A stretch of 64,000 nt of DNA from NCBI GenBank assembly GCA_017414435.1, contig JAFQMN010000009.1:124001-188000 (forward strand). Reading direction: 5' to 3'. This document shows, in pieces, positions 7,364 to 16,309 of the stretch. A model generated the notes under the pieces. The model was not told the DNA's origin. It worked only from the letters and a program-made list of their open reading frames with translations, and made no database searches. Within the stretch, counting starts at the first letter, position 1; the number at the start of each line of letters is the position of its first letter. Made by a program: the position numbers and the translations under genes. This stretch comes from Oscillospiraceae bacterium (GTDB lineage: Bacteria > Bacillota > Clostridia > Oscillospirales > Ruminococcaceae).

Positions 7364-9052
7364 TTGGCAAACAGACTACAATTACTTTATAAAAAGGCAA
7401 AAAATCTTCCAACATTGCCAGGCGTTTATATCATGCGAGACCAACAAAAAAACATAATATATATCGGCAAAGCAAAAATTTTACGTAATAGAGTATCTAG
7501 CTACTTTTCTGCTGCCCAAAAACATTCAGCTAAAATAGAGAGAATGATTGAATTAGTAGAGGACTTTGATTTTATCGTAACAAACAGTGAATTTGAGGCA
7601 TTAATTTTAGAATGTAGTTTAATTAAACAGAATAAGCCTAAATATAACACAATGTTACGTGACGATAAAGGCTATTCATTTATAGAGATTCAGCAATCCA
7701 AAATTTCATGGAATAAGATCTTGGCAGTAAAGAATAAAAAAGAAGATGAGAACCTGTATATTGGCCCGTTCATTTCCGGAGCAGCGGTATCATCCCTTGT
7801 AGAGAGTGTAAACTTGGCATTTAAACTACCAACCTGTAAAAAGCAACTGCTAAAAACAAAATATTCACGTCCATGTCTTAACTACTATATTGAACGCTGC
7901 TCTGCACCATGTGCCCATAAAATTAGTGAAGCAGAATATGAAGAACGACTAAAAAACGCACAAAAAACAATAAAAAACGGCAAAAAGCAAATTATTGCAG
8001 AGATGAATAAAGATATGGCAATAGCGGCGAAACAACTTAACTTTGAAAAGGCCGCAACACTCAGAGATACAATAAAGTTGCTCGAAAAAATGAAAGATGA
8101 ACAGCATGTTGTACTTAATACAAAAATCAACTGCGATGCATTTGCGTTTTTCACTCAAAAAGAAAAAACATACACATCAATGATAAAATTTGAATCTGGC
8201 AAATTAACTCAAAGCCGAAATATGATTATCAACGGCGAATTTGACGAACAAACAGTTGGGCATATGTTAGTTCAATATTATTCTTTTAAACACCTGCCAA
8301 CGGAATATATTGTGCTAAATAAAATCTTCGAAGATCTGCCTTTAGTGCTTAAATTTCTAGCACAAAAAAATCCGCAATTTAAAGGTGCTGTGATTGTTGA
8401 GAATAAAAAAATATACACACAAAACGGAGAAAAAAAGCTAAGCGCAATAAAAAATTGGCTATCCATTTATAACCTGGCACTCCAGAATGCAAAACAAGGA
8501 GCATTAAAAAAGAGTGTGAATGCAGTTAGTGTAATACAAAAACTGCAGAATTTACTAAAATTAAACAGTGAACCAAAACTTATAGAGATTTTTGACATTT
8601 CCAATTTTTCTGATTCCGTTATTGTGGGTTCCATGGTAACATTTAGAGATGGCGAACCGGATAAAAGTAAGTATCGAAAATTTAAAATTAAAAGTTTATC
8701 ATACCAAAATGACTATGGCAGTATGCGCGAAGTGCTGTTTCGAAGATTTAAAAATAATATAGAACAAAAAAAAGGTTTTGAACAAACGCCTAACTTGATC
8801 CTCATCGATGGCGGCAAACAACATCTTAAGGTAGCAGAAGAAACCATGCTTAAGTTTAATCTGGCAACAGATGTTGCTTCACTGGTAAAAGATGAACATC
8901 ATAAAACAAGAGCGATCATCTTTAAGGGCAAAGAAATTCAAATTGAAGACAGTGAGTTGTTTAATTTTATCACCAGAATGCAAGATGAAGCCCATAGATT
9001 TGCTATCACTTATGCCAGAAACCTTCATAAACGTTACTCATTTGAACAATAA
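7364..9052 (+). CDS. uvrC: Excinuclease ABC subunit C (UvrC) lacking the C-terminal HhH domain
   Basis: UvrC makes the 3' and 5' incisions in nucleotide excision repair. Visible domains are the N-terminal GIY-YIG nuclease (GVYIM, IIYIGKAK), the Cys-rich linker (CLNYYIERCSAPC), the UvrB-binding UVR motif (LNFEKAATLRD) and the RNase H-like nuclease (IEIFDISN, LILIDGGKQH). The protein stops soon after DEAHRFAITYARNLHKR, where relatives continue with a tandem helix-hairpin-helix DNA-binding domain of some 50 residues. The length is therefore 562 rather than about 600. I chose the TTG start because AGAGGTG lies 6 nt before it; the GTG 3 codons upstream overlaps that site. The gene is divergent from infC with its own promoter. 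Confidence 0.95.
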   Translation: MANRLQLLYKKAKNLPTLPGVYIMRDQQKNIIYIGKAKILRNRVSSYFSAAQKHSAKIERMIELVEDFDFIVTNSEFEALILECSLIKQNKPKYNTMLRDDKGYSFIEIQQSKISWNKILAVKNKKEDENLYIGPFISGAAVSSLVESVNLAFKLPTCKKQLLKTKYSRPCLNYYIERCSAPCAHKISEAEYEERLKNAQKTIKNGKKQIIAEMNKDMAIAAKQLNFEKAATLRDTIKLLEKMKDEQHVVLNTKINCDAFAFFTQKEKTYTSMIKFESGKLTQSRNMIINGEFDEQTVGHMLVQYYSFKHLPTEYIVLNKIFEDLPLVLKFLAQKNPQFKGAVIVENKKIYTQNGEKKLSAIKNWLSIYNLALQNAKQGALKKSVNAVSVIQKLQNLLKLNSEPKLIEIFDISNFSDSVIVGSMVTFRDGEPDKSKYRKFKIKSLSYQNDYGSMREVLFRRFKNNIEQKKGFEQTPNLILIDGGKQHLKVAEETMLKFNLATDVASLVKDEHHKTRAIIFKGKEIQIEDSELFNFITRMQDEAHRFAITYARNLHKRYSFEQ

Positions 9053-9105
9053 AAAGCGTATAACCATTTAACACATAAACAAACATAGTAATAAGTTTTA
9101 AACTC

Positions 9106-9134
9106 TTGCAATTTTAGCGTAGTTAGAATATAAT
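9106..9134 (+). promoter_or_regulatory. Sigma-A promoter of the S41 homologue
   Basis: TTGCAA, a 17-nt spacer, then TATAAT, about 38 nt before the start codon. Confidence 0.75.
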
Positions 9135-9171
9135 AAAGGGTAATAAAAAGCTCAAATAGGGAGAAAAAGAG

Positions 9172-10386
9172 ATGGATAACAATAAAAAGAAGATTCCAAT
9201 TGATATTTTTATCATTTCCATATTATTTGCAATAGCCGGTTCAGTTTCAATTTCTGTTATATCTACGGTAAATATTTTCAACAATAAATTCAAGAACGTT
9301 TCTAAATATAAACAGATATCTGCCAAAATTTATGAACTTGATGAAATTGTCAAAAATAAATACAATGGAACAATTGATGACAATAAACTAAACGATGAAC
9401 TAAGATTAGGTTATATGAATGGTATAGCAGACAAAAATTCAAGATACATAACAAAGGATGAATATATAAAAATAAAAAAAGGGCAACAAGGGCAAAAAGC
9501 GTTGTTTGGTGCAGAACTAATTGCAGATGGTGGCTATATTAAAGTAAAAAAATATTATAACAAAAGCTTTAACGAAACCAACGAACTAGAACCCGGTGAC
9601 CTAATTATAAACATAAACGGCGAGGATATTACAACAGAAAATGTAAAAGAACATCTAACAAACTTATGGCAGCTAGAAGGTAAGGCAGTAGATATAACAA
9701 TAAGACGTGGGGTTAACGATATAAATAAAAACATAGTGGTCAGATGCGTAGATATTTTACCAGTCGAATCAGAGAGCTTTGATAATATTGGATATATAAA
9801 ATTTCAATCATTTAATAACAGAGCCGCAAATGATTTTGAGAAACAACTAGAAAACATTTTAAAAGAGGAAGACGCCGTTATTTTTGATGTACGTGGAGTA
9901 TCATCTGGCGATGTTGAATGCGCAGCCAAAATGTTACAATTTGTCTTACCACAAGGCTTAATTGTATCATCTGTTAATAAAGATAATACATCAGAGAACC
10001 TTTTTTATTCTTCTGGCAAAAAAGAGCTTAAAAAGCCGGCTGTTGTTTTAGCAGATAACGAAACAGCAGGTGCAGCAGAACTCTTTGTTGCGGCTCTAAA
10101 AAGCTATAATAAAGCATTGTTTGTGGGGGCGCAAACAACAGGCAGAGGAGCAATACAAGAGACTTTTGAGCTAAAAGATGGTTCAGCTGTTGAATTAACC
10201 ACCGCTGAATTTTTACCTCCAAATGGAATAAGCTTTCATGAAAAAGGGCTCGTTCCTGATGTTTCGGTAGAGTCGATGCCAGTGCAAGATATTGGCGAAC
10301 AATCCACTTTTAGCCAAAGCGATTTACAACTATTAAAAGCTATAGAAATATTAAAAAATATCTTAGAAAATAATACAACAAAGTAA
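9172..10386 (+). CDS. Membrane-anchored S41 (CtpA-like) protein with lost catalytic dyad
   Basis: Carboxy-terminal processing proteases degrade envelope proteins with a Ser-Lys dyad. This 404-residue protein has the family layout: a single N-terminal membrane helix (about 9-35), a PDZ domain (about 110-190; PGDLIININGEDI) and the S41 core (about 195-370; YIKFQSF, AVIFDVRG, ending LPPNGISFHEKGLVPDV). In active members the core reads TASASE and, 25 residues later, the lysine of FGKG. Here the matching positions are Gly300 (TAGAAE) and Arg325 (TGRGAIQ), still exactly 25 apart. Both catalytic residues are therefore replaced while the fold motifs remain, so it is probably a non-proteolytic binding protein. 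It is a single gene with its own promoter and a shared terminator. Confidence 0.88.
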   Translation: MDNNKKKIPIDIFIISILFAIAGSVSISVISTVNIFNNKFKNVSKYKQISAKIYELDEIVKNKYNGTIDDNKLNDELRLGYMNGIADKNSRYITKDEYIKIKKGQQGQKALFGAELIADGGYIKVKKYYNKSFNETNELEPGDLIININGEDITTENVKEHLTNLWQLEGKAVDITIRRGVNDINKNIVVRCVDILPVESESFDNIGYIKFQSFNNRAANDFEKQLENILKEEDAVIFDVRGVSSGDVECAAKMLQFVLPQGLIVSSVNKDNTSENLFYSSGKKELKKPAVVLADNETAGAAELFVAALKSYNKALFVGAQTTGRGAIQETFELKDGSAVELTTAEFLPPNGISFHEKGLVPDVSVESMPVQDIGEQSTFSQSDLQLLKAIEILKNILENNTTK

Positions 10387-10391
10387 CAAAA

Positions 10392-10420
10392 AATAACCCC
10401 TGGTGCACCCAGAGGTTATT
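10392..10420. terminator. Bidirectional terminator between convergent genes
   Basis: A 12-bp stem with one mismatch and a 5-nt loop is flanked by A-rich sequence on the left and T-rich on the right, so it can serve both the S41 homologue and the minus-strand gene. Confidence 0.8.
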
Positions 10421-10449
10421 TTTATATGTCAAATTAGAGTTTAATTAAT

Positions 10450-11502
10450 CTAAAGGTTCCCAACTTCTGCAGGAACTAAAGGTACTAGTTCTTCAGCGGC
10501 TTCTTTTTCAACTGTGTCATCACTTTCCTCAACTTCAGAAGAGAGACTCTCACTATCATCCAAACTAGAATCTGCGGAAGGCTGTTGCACAACATCTTGT
10601 AGTTCAGTTGGAGCAGGCGGTTCAATTTTTTGCTCCGTGGTGGGCTTGTTGCTTAATGGAGTAAGCTCTTCAGAAGTAGTTTCTTTAATTTCATCTGTAA
10701 CATTATTATATGGTGTATCCAATTCATTTAAAGCAGACTTTGTATCCGGTTCAGATTCCAAGGCAGAATCTTGCAAGGGTTTTTCTTCTGAATCGGTTAA
10801 CGTTCCAGAATGAGTTTCGGTTTTTTGCACAGAGCTTTCTGAGTCTTTAATTTGCAAACATTCAACACTGTTAGGAGAAATATCCGGCTCTTCTATTTGA
10901 TCGTTTATTTCAAATAACATAGAGATATCAACATCATCTTTCGAAGAAAATTGACCTTGGTACACACCCACTATATAAAAAGAGGCAACAGTTTTACCAG
11001 ATAGATTAGTAAAAACAGGGTATTGCTGAGGGAACTCAGCAAGATTACAAATCCATTTAACACCATTTGAATATTCATTAAACCAAGCAATTTGCGAATC
11101 AGAATTAGCAATACCAAGGGCTAAATTGTTACCACCGTGGCATAAATCCTCTCTGTTCACAATATTATATTTTTCACTGTTGTTTATAAACTTATTAATG
11201 TATATTTGAATAGATTGCATAGAGTTATTTTTAATCTTTATTGGAGTGGATTTAAAAGCTATTATATTTTCAGAAGCAGAAGAGATATCCGAAAATTCAT
11301 TAAACAAACAAAAATCGGAACCAACGCCAGCAATTTCAATATCATTTTCTTCAATCGGCAATTTCCCTAAAGAGGAGCAAAGATTAATAGAAAATGCTTT
11401 ATTGCTGGCTGCAACCTGACGAATAGGGTAATTAGTTAAAGAAACCAATTCAAAGCAGGCAACCAAAGCTAAAAATATGTTTAAAATTCGCCACTTTGTC
11501 AT
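10450..11502 (-). CDS. Putative secreted protein with long acidic low-complexity tail
   Basis: I do not recognise this family. From the chosen start it has about 350 residues: a signal peptide or membrane anchor (residues 5-22, ILNIFLALVACFELVSL), a folded-looking region of about 180 residues with a few cysteines and aromatic residues (GVKWICNLAEFPQQYP), then a tail of about 150 residues rich in Glu, Ser, Thr and Pro. Such tails are typical of exposed or wall-spanning segments. The frame opens 10 codons further upstream, but the predicted transcription start lies there and the purine-rich AAAGGG best serves the third methionine (MTKWRI). It is convergent with the S41 homologue. Confidence 0.75.
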   Translation of the reverse strand: MTKWRILNIFLALVACFELVSLTNYPIRQVAASNKAFSINLCSSLGKLPIEENDIEIAGVGSDFCLFNEFSDISSASENIIAFKSTPIKIKNNSMQSIQIYINKFINNSEKYNIVNREDLCHGGNNLALGIANSDSQIAWFNEYSNGVKWICNLAEFPQQYPVFTNLSGKTVASFYIVGVYQGQFSSKDDVDISMLFEINDQIEEPDISPNSVECLQIKDSESSVQKTETHSGTLTDSEEKPLQDSALESEPDTKSALNELDTPYNNVTDEIKETTSEELTPLSNKPTTEQKIEPPAPTELQDVVQQPSADSSLDDSESLSSEVEESDDTVEKEAAEELVPLVPAEVGNL

Positions 11503-11536
11503 TAGCAACATCCCTTTCACAATCAAATACACCTAA

Positions 11537-11565
11537 ATTATATCATAAAGACAAAACAAATTCAA
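11537..11565 (-). promoter_or_regulatory. Sigma-A promoter of the acidic-tail secreted protein gene
   Basis: The minus strand reads TTGAAT, a 17-nt spacer ending in TGA, then TATAAT. Transcription would begin near 11530, which rules out the most upstream start codon of the gene. Confidence 0.75.
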
Positions 11566-11682
11566 CAAAATAGATAAAAATAATTGCAATTAAATCAAAA
11601 AATTAAGTTATAACTATTGACAAAATATAAAGTCACCTGCTACTTTATTTAATAAAGGAATGCTTTTCTTTTTACAGTGTGA

Positions 11683-11688
11683 TATAAT
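11683..11688 (+). promoter_or_regulatory. Extended -10 promoter of dprA
   Basis: TGTGA followed by TATAAT gives an extended -10; the matching -35 position is weak (ATGCTT). It lies 34 nt before the dprA start. Confidence 0.55.
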
Positions 11689-11722
11689 AAAAAAATATAT
11701 AATTTACAAGGAATGATATTGT

Positions 11723-12895
11723 TTGGATGAAGATTTAATATATTGGCTTTGGTTAAACGAACTAACTGCATTTAAAAAGCGCACTATTCTTAAAGCAGTC
11801 AAAAAATTTGGCACAGCCAAAAGAGTGTTTCAAAAACTACACACATTACACTTAAATGGTAAACTTGAAAAAATAATTAAAGGCAATATTAATTTTAGCT
11901 TAAAAAAAGCAGAAAACATTTTAAATGAATGCCAAAAATATAATTACTCAATAATAAAATATAGCGATAAAATATACCCAACAAACTTAAAATACATATA
12001 TTCACCACCAATTACTCTGTTTGCAAAAGGCAAAATAGAAATTTTAAACAGGCTCAAAAACACAGGTAGCATTTGCGTTGTAGGCTCTAGAAAAACCACA
12101 GAATATGGCGAACAAATAACAAAAAGCCTGATAAAAGACCTAGTTAAGGCAGGCATAATAATCATAAGTGGTTTTGCGGTGGGCATAGATGCTGTTGCAC
12201 ATAGAACCGCATTAAAAGAGGGAGGAGCAACTATCGCGGTGCTAGGTTGCGGCTTAAATATTAATTATCCACTTAAAAATAACGAACTAAAAGAAGAAAT
12301 GCTTAATAGCAATGGCTTGTTTTTATCAGAATATCCGCCTAACCAAGAAGCAACACGCTTCACATTCCCGGTCAGGAATAGAATATTAGCGGGCATTAGC
12401 GATGCAGTTTTAGTCACAGAAGCCGGAGCTAAAAGCGGTTCACTAATCACAGCGGGTTTTGCTTTAGAACAAAGCAAGGATGTATTTGTAGTACCGCATA
12501 ATATAGGTATTAAAGAAGCGGAAGGCTCTAATAAACTTTTAAAAGATGGCGCACTTATGGTGTTAGAGGCAAACGATATTTTACTTGAATTACAGAAAAA
12601 ATATGCTACAATAGAGTTAACAGATTCTAATCTGCAAAAAACATTATATGAACAACAATATGAACAACAAAACAATCAAAATACTAAAAAAGTGCAAATA
12701 AAAGAATCTGTAGATTTAAATTTGCTAAGTAAAAACGCTAAAAAATTTTATAATAGCCTAGAGGCAGAAGAAAAAGAACTTGAATATTTGGTTCAAAAAT
12801 CCGGTCTGGCACTAAGTGATGCTTTGGTGGCAGTCACAGAACTTGAACTTTTAGGAGCAATAAAAACACTTCCAGGCCCTAAATATAGCAAATAA
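11723..12895 (+). CDS. dprA: DNA processing protein DprA/Smf
   Basis: DprA binds incoming single-stranded DNA during natural transformation and loads RecA. The 390 residues comprise an N-terminal helical/HhH-like part (1-75), the Rossmann-like DprA core (about 80-300; ICVVGSRKTTEYG, ISGFAVGIDAVAH, VLGCGLNINYP, FPVRNRILAGIS, SGSLITAGFALEQ) and a short C-terminal winged-helix domain (about 335-390). The start is TTG with AAGGAATG upstream. It is the first gene of dprA-topA-trmFO, a common Gram-positive order, with a 26-nt gap to topA. Together with yifB/comM and radC elsewhere in the window it suggests a competence or DNA-uptake capacity; other competence genes are not seen here. Confidence 0.96.
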   Translation: MDEDLIYWLWLNELTAFKKRTILKAVKKFGTAKRVFQKLHTLHLNGKLEKIIKGNINFSLKKAENILNECQKYNYSIIKYSDKIYPTNLKYIYSPPITLFAKGKIEILNRLKNTGSICVVGSRKTTEYGEQITKSLIKDLVKAGIIIISGFAVGIDAVAHRTALKEGGATIAVLGCGLNINYPLKNNELKEEMLNSNGLFLSEYPPNQEATRFTFPVRNRILAGISDAVLVTEAGAKSGSLITAGFALEQSKDVFVVPHNIGIKEAEGSNKLLKDGALMVLEANDILLELQKKYATIELTDSNLQKTLYEQQYEQQNNQNTKKVQIKESVDLNLLSKNAKKFYNSLEAEEKELEYLVQKSGLALSDALVAVTELELLGAIKTLPGPKYSK

Positions 12896-12921
12896 TATTT
12901 AATTTATGGAGAGACTAGAAT

Positions 12922-14997
12922 ATGAAGAATTTAATTATCGTTGAATCACCGGCAAAAGCCAAAACAATTCAAAAATATTTAAAAGATAAATATAAAGTTG
13001 TGGCATCGTTTGGGCATGTCAGGGACCTGCCCAAAAGTAGATTAAACGTGGATATTAAGAACGATTTCAAACCAACATATGCAACAATCAAAGCCAGACG
13101 AGAGCTACTAAAAAGCTTAAAAGAAGAAGTGAAAAAAGGCAAAAAAGTACTGCTTGCAACAGACCCAGACCGCGAGGGCGAAGCAATTTCTTGGCATCTG
13201 GCACAGGTATTAAAATTAGATCTTAAAGATAAAAACCGAGTAACATTTAATGAAATCACACAAAATGGAGTTAAAACAGGCATCAATAACCCGCGTGAGA
13301 TTGATATGAATTTAGTCAACGCACAACAAGCCAGAAGAATTTTAGATAGAATAGTCGGTTATAAAATCAGTCCGCTGCTGTGGAAAAAGGTCAGAAGAGG
13401 GCTTTCTGCCGGAAGAGTGCAGTCGGTAGCGGTTAAGATAATCGTTGACCGCGAAAAACAGATTAGAGAGTTTGTGCCAAAAGAGTATTGGACGATTGAA
13501 TCAATTTTGAGCAAACAAAAGGGCAAAAAACAATTTAATGCTCAACTCAGCTTAATTAACGGCAAAAAGGCGGATATTTCCACAAAAGATGTGGCAGAAA
13601 AAATTGTTAAAGAACTTAAACATTCCGATTTTATTGTAGAGAATATAAAAAATAGCACAAAAAAAAGAACAGCTCCGGTACCATATATAACATCCACAAT
13701 GCAGCAGGATGCTTATAATAAAATATCTTTTTCGTCCAAAAAAACCATGAAGGTAGCGCAGGAACTGTACGAAGGGGTTAACACAAAACTTTACGGCACT
13801 CAAGGTCTTATAACCTATATGAGAACAGACTCTTTAAGAATTTCAGAAGAAGCTAAAACAGCAGCTAACGAATATATTAAAAAAACCTATGGTGAACAAT
13901 ATGTAGGCTACGAAAAAAAACTCAAAAAAAATACCAATGTTCAAGATGCACATGAGGCCATCAGACCAACAAACCTAAACATTTTGCCAGAATCCGTAGA
14001 GCAAGACTTAACAAAAGACCAGTATAAACTTTACAAATTAATTTGGGAAAGATTTGTAGCAAGCCGAATGGCAGATGCGGTTTATAATATTACCTCGGCA
14101 GAAATTAAAGCAGGAACTTATACTTTTTCCGCGTCTGGCAGCAGGGTGAGCTTTTTGGGCTACACAGCGGTTTATAAGAACAATAAAGAACAAGATGAAC
14201 AAAAAGAATTACCAGAACTAGAAGTAGGCGAAAAACTTAGCGTCAAAAAAATAGAGCCGCTGCAACACTTTACCCAACCACCTGCCAGATTCACAGAGGC
14301 ATCTTTAATCAAAGCACTAGAAGAAAAAGGCATCGGCAGACCTAGTACATATGCACCTACAATTTCAACAATCATGGCGCGGGAATATGTAATCAAAGAG
14401 GGTAAAAGCTTAAAACCAACAGATTTGGGAGAGATTATAAACGGAATACTTGAGGAGTACTTCAAAAATATTGTAGATGAAAATTTCACAGCCAATATGG
14501 AAACAGGCCTAGATTCAATCAGCTTAGGCAAACTAGATATGGTCGCGCTGCTTAAGGAATTTTATGGCGATTTCGAAAAAACACTAAAGAACGCAGAAGA
14601 GAATATGGATCCGCAAAAAATAGAGGTACCGAGTGAACAAACCGATGAGATTTGTGAGGTTTGTGGAGCCCATATGAAGGTAAAATTCGGCAAATTTGGC
14701 AAGTTTTTAGCATGCGAAAGATATCCAGAATGCACGAATACAAAAAAATTCGTTAAGCCGAGCGCGGGAATATGTAATAAATGTGGCGGCAAGATTTTAA
14801 TAAAAAAATCAAAAACAGGCCGCACATATTACGGATGTGAAAACAATCCAACCTGCGATTTCATGACATGGGATATTCCAATTGCAGATGCTTGCCCAAA
14901 ATGCGGAGCAACGCTGTTCAGAACAAAAGGAAAGAATCATAAAATAATCTGCCGAGCAGAAAATTGCGGTTATATAAAAGAGGGTAACAATGAATAA
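12922..14997 (+). CDS. topA: DNA topoisomerase I
   Basis: This type IA topoisomerase relaxes negative supercoils. The 691-residue protein has the TOPRIM domain at the N-terminus (IVESPAKAKTIQ; DPDREGEAISWHL), the active-site tyrosine at residue 299 in GLITYMRTDS, and the strand-gate motifs DAHEAIRPT and RPSTYAPTI. The C-terminal part carries three four-cysteine zinc ribbons, starting at CEVCGAHMKVKFGKFG, CNKCGGKI and CPKCGATLF. The start is ATG after GGAGAG. It lies between dprA and trmFO and overlaps trmFO by 8 nt, implying translational coupling. Confidence 0.98.
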   Translation: MKNLIIVESPAKAKTIQKYLKDKYKVVASFGHVRDLPKSRLNVDIKNDFKPTYATIKARRELLKSLKEEVKKGKKVLLATDPDREGEAISWHLAQVLKLDLKDKNRVTFNEITQNGVKTGINNPREIDMNLVNAQQARRILDRIVGYKISPLLWKKVRRGLSAGRVQSVAVKIIVDREKQIREFVPKEYWTIESILSKQKGKKQFNAQLSLINGKKADISTKDVAEKIVKELKHSDFIVENIKNSTKKRTAPVPYITSTMQQDAYNKISFSSKKTMKVAQELYEGVNTKLYGTQGLITYMRTDSLRISEEAKTAANEYIKKTYGEQYVGYEKKLKKNTNVQDAHEAIRPTNLNILPESVEQDLTKDQYKLYKLIWERFVASRMADAVYNITSAEIKAGTYTFSASGSRVSFLGYTAVYKNNKEQDEQKELPELEVGEKLSVKKIEPLQHFTQPPARFTEASLIKALEEKGIGRPSTYAPTISTIMAREYVIKEGKSLKPTDLGEIINGILEEYFKNIVDENFTANMETGLDSISLGKLDMVALLKEFYGDFEKTLKNAEENMDPQKIEVPSEQTDEICEVCGAHMKVKFGKFGKFLACERYPECTNTKKFVKPSAGICNKCGGKILIKKSKTGRTYYGCENNPTCDFMTWDIPIADACPKCGATLFRTKGKNHKIICRAENCGYIKEGNNE

Positions 14998-16309
14998 AGT
15001 AACAGTAATTGGCGCAGGTCTTGCGGGCTGTGAGGCGGCACTCGCACTGGCTAAGTACAATATTCCGGTAGACTTAATAGATATCAAGCCCAAAAACTTC
15101 ACTCCAGCACATAAAAATCCAAATTTTGCCGAATTAGTTTGCTCTAATTCACTCAAATCTCAAAGGCTAGAAACCGCATCTGGCCTGTTAAAAGCAGAGA
15201 TGAAAATACTTGGTTCAGTAGTCATAGAGGCAGCAGAGGCAACAAAAGTACCGGCAGGCGATGCACTGGCCGTAGAGCGCGATAACTTTTCGGAATATAT
15301 TAGTGATAAAATTCGCCAAAATAAAAATATTAATATCATCACCAAAGAGGTAACAGAAATCCCACAAGACGATGGCTTTTACATAATAGCAACCGGGCCA
15401 CTCACAAGTAACAGTTTAGCTAAAAACATAGAGGCATTTTTCGGCAATAAAACTTTGAGCTTTTTCGATGCAGCAGCCCCAATTGTAGATGGCGAAAGCC
15501 TAGACTATAACAAAGTTTTCTGGGCATCACGTTATGGCAGAGGCGAAGCAGATTATCTTAACAGCTGCTTAACTAAAGCGGAGTACGACCAATTTTATAA
15601 TGAACTAATCAGCGCAGAAACTGTAAAGCTAAAAGACTTCGAACAAACTGAGTTTAAAGTATTTTCGGGCTGCATGCCGGTAGAAACCATAGCTAAAAGC
15701 GGGTATAATTCTTTGCGTTTTGGCCCACTAAAACCGGTGGGTATTTCAGATCATAATAGCACAGAAAAACCATTTGCCGTGGTACAACTGCGAAAAGAAA
15801 ATAACGAAGGCACACTGTTTAACTTAGTGGGCTTTCAAACAAACCTTAAATGGAGCGAACAAAAAAGGGTATTCAGGCTCATTCCAGGGCTAAAGGAAGC
15901 AGAATTCATGCGCTATGGGGTCATGCACCGCAACACATTTATAAATAGCCCAAAACTGCTAGATAATTGCTTCAGAAGTCGCAAACATAAAAATTTGTTT
16001 TTTGCTGGGCAACTCACGGGAGTGGAGGGCTATTTAGAATCGGCAGCAAGCGGTCTTTTTGTCGGTTTAAACCTGGCAAAGATGCTGTGTGGCAAAAAGC
16101 TCCAACCATTAGAGCCTTGCAGTATGATAGGAGCACTTGCAAACTATATAAGCTGCGAGGCTAATGCGAACAACTTTCAACCAATGAACAGCAACATGGG
16201 CATTTTGCCGCCACTTGCAGAGAGGGTAAAAAATAAACAAGAAAGATATAAACAACTTGCTAACTTGGCAATAGACGCAGTAAAAAGGTGGAGAAATAAT
16301 GAAATATAA
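14990..16309 (+). CDS. trmFO: tRNA (uracil-54,C5)-methyltransferase, folate/FAD-dependent (TrmFO)
   Basis: TrmFO makes ribothymidine at tRNA position 54 using methylenetetrahydrofolate and FAD, the Gram-positive alternative to SAM-dependent TrmA. The FAD-binding GAGLAGCEAA lies at residues 8-17. Family motifs follow: ELVCSNSLKS (active-site cysteine region), RYGRGEADYLNC-like, FSGCMPVE and a GQLTGVEGYLESAASG block near the C-terminus. The 439 residues match the family. It overlaps topA by 8 nt and the following kinase-like gene by 11 nt, so the three are probably one transcript. Confidence 0.97.
   Translation: MNKVTVIGAGLAGCEAALALAKYNIPVDLIDIKPKNFTPAHKNPNFAELVCSNSLKSQRLETASGLLKAEMKILGSVVIEAAEATKVPAGDALAVERDNFSEYISDKIRQNKNINIITKEVTEIPQDDGFYIIATGPLTSNSLAKNIEAFFGNKTLSFFDAAAPIVDGESLDYNKVFWASRYGRGEADYLNSCLTKAEYDQFYNELISAETVKLKDFEQTEFKVFSGCMPVETIAKSGYNSLRFGPLKPVGISDHNSTEKPFAVVQLRKENNEGTLFNLVGFQTNLKWSEQKRVFRLIPGLKEAEFMRYGVMHRNTFINSPKLLDNCFRSRKHKNLFFAGQLTGVEGYLESAASGLFVGLNLAKMLCGKKLQPLEPCSMIGALANYISCEANANNFQPMNSNMGILPPLAERVKNKQERYKQLANLAIDAVKRWRNNEI

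Noticed and set aside
10514..10813. 99-residue Ser-rich frame on the plus strand
   Set aside because: Antisense shadow of the acidic, Glu/Ser-rich tail of the minus-strand gene; no Shine-Dalgarno or promoter.
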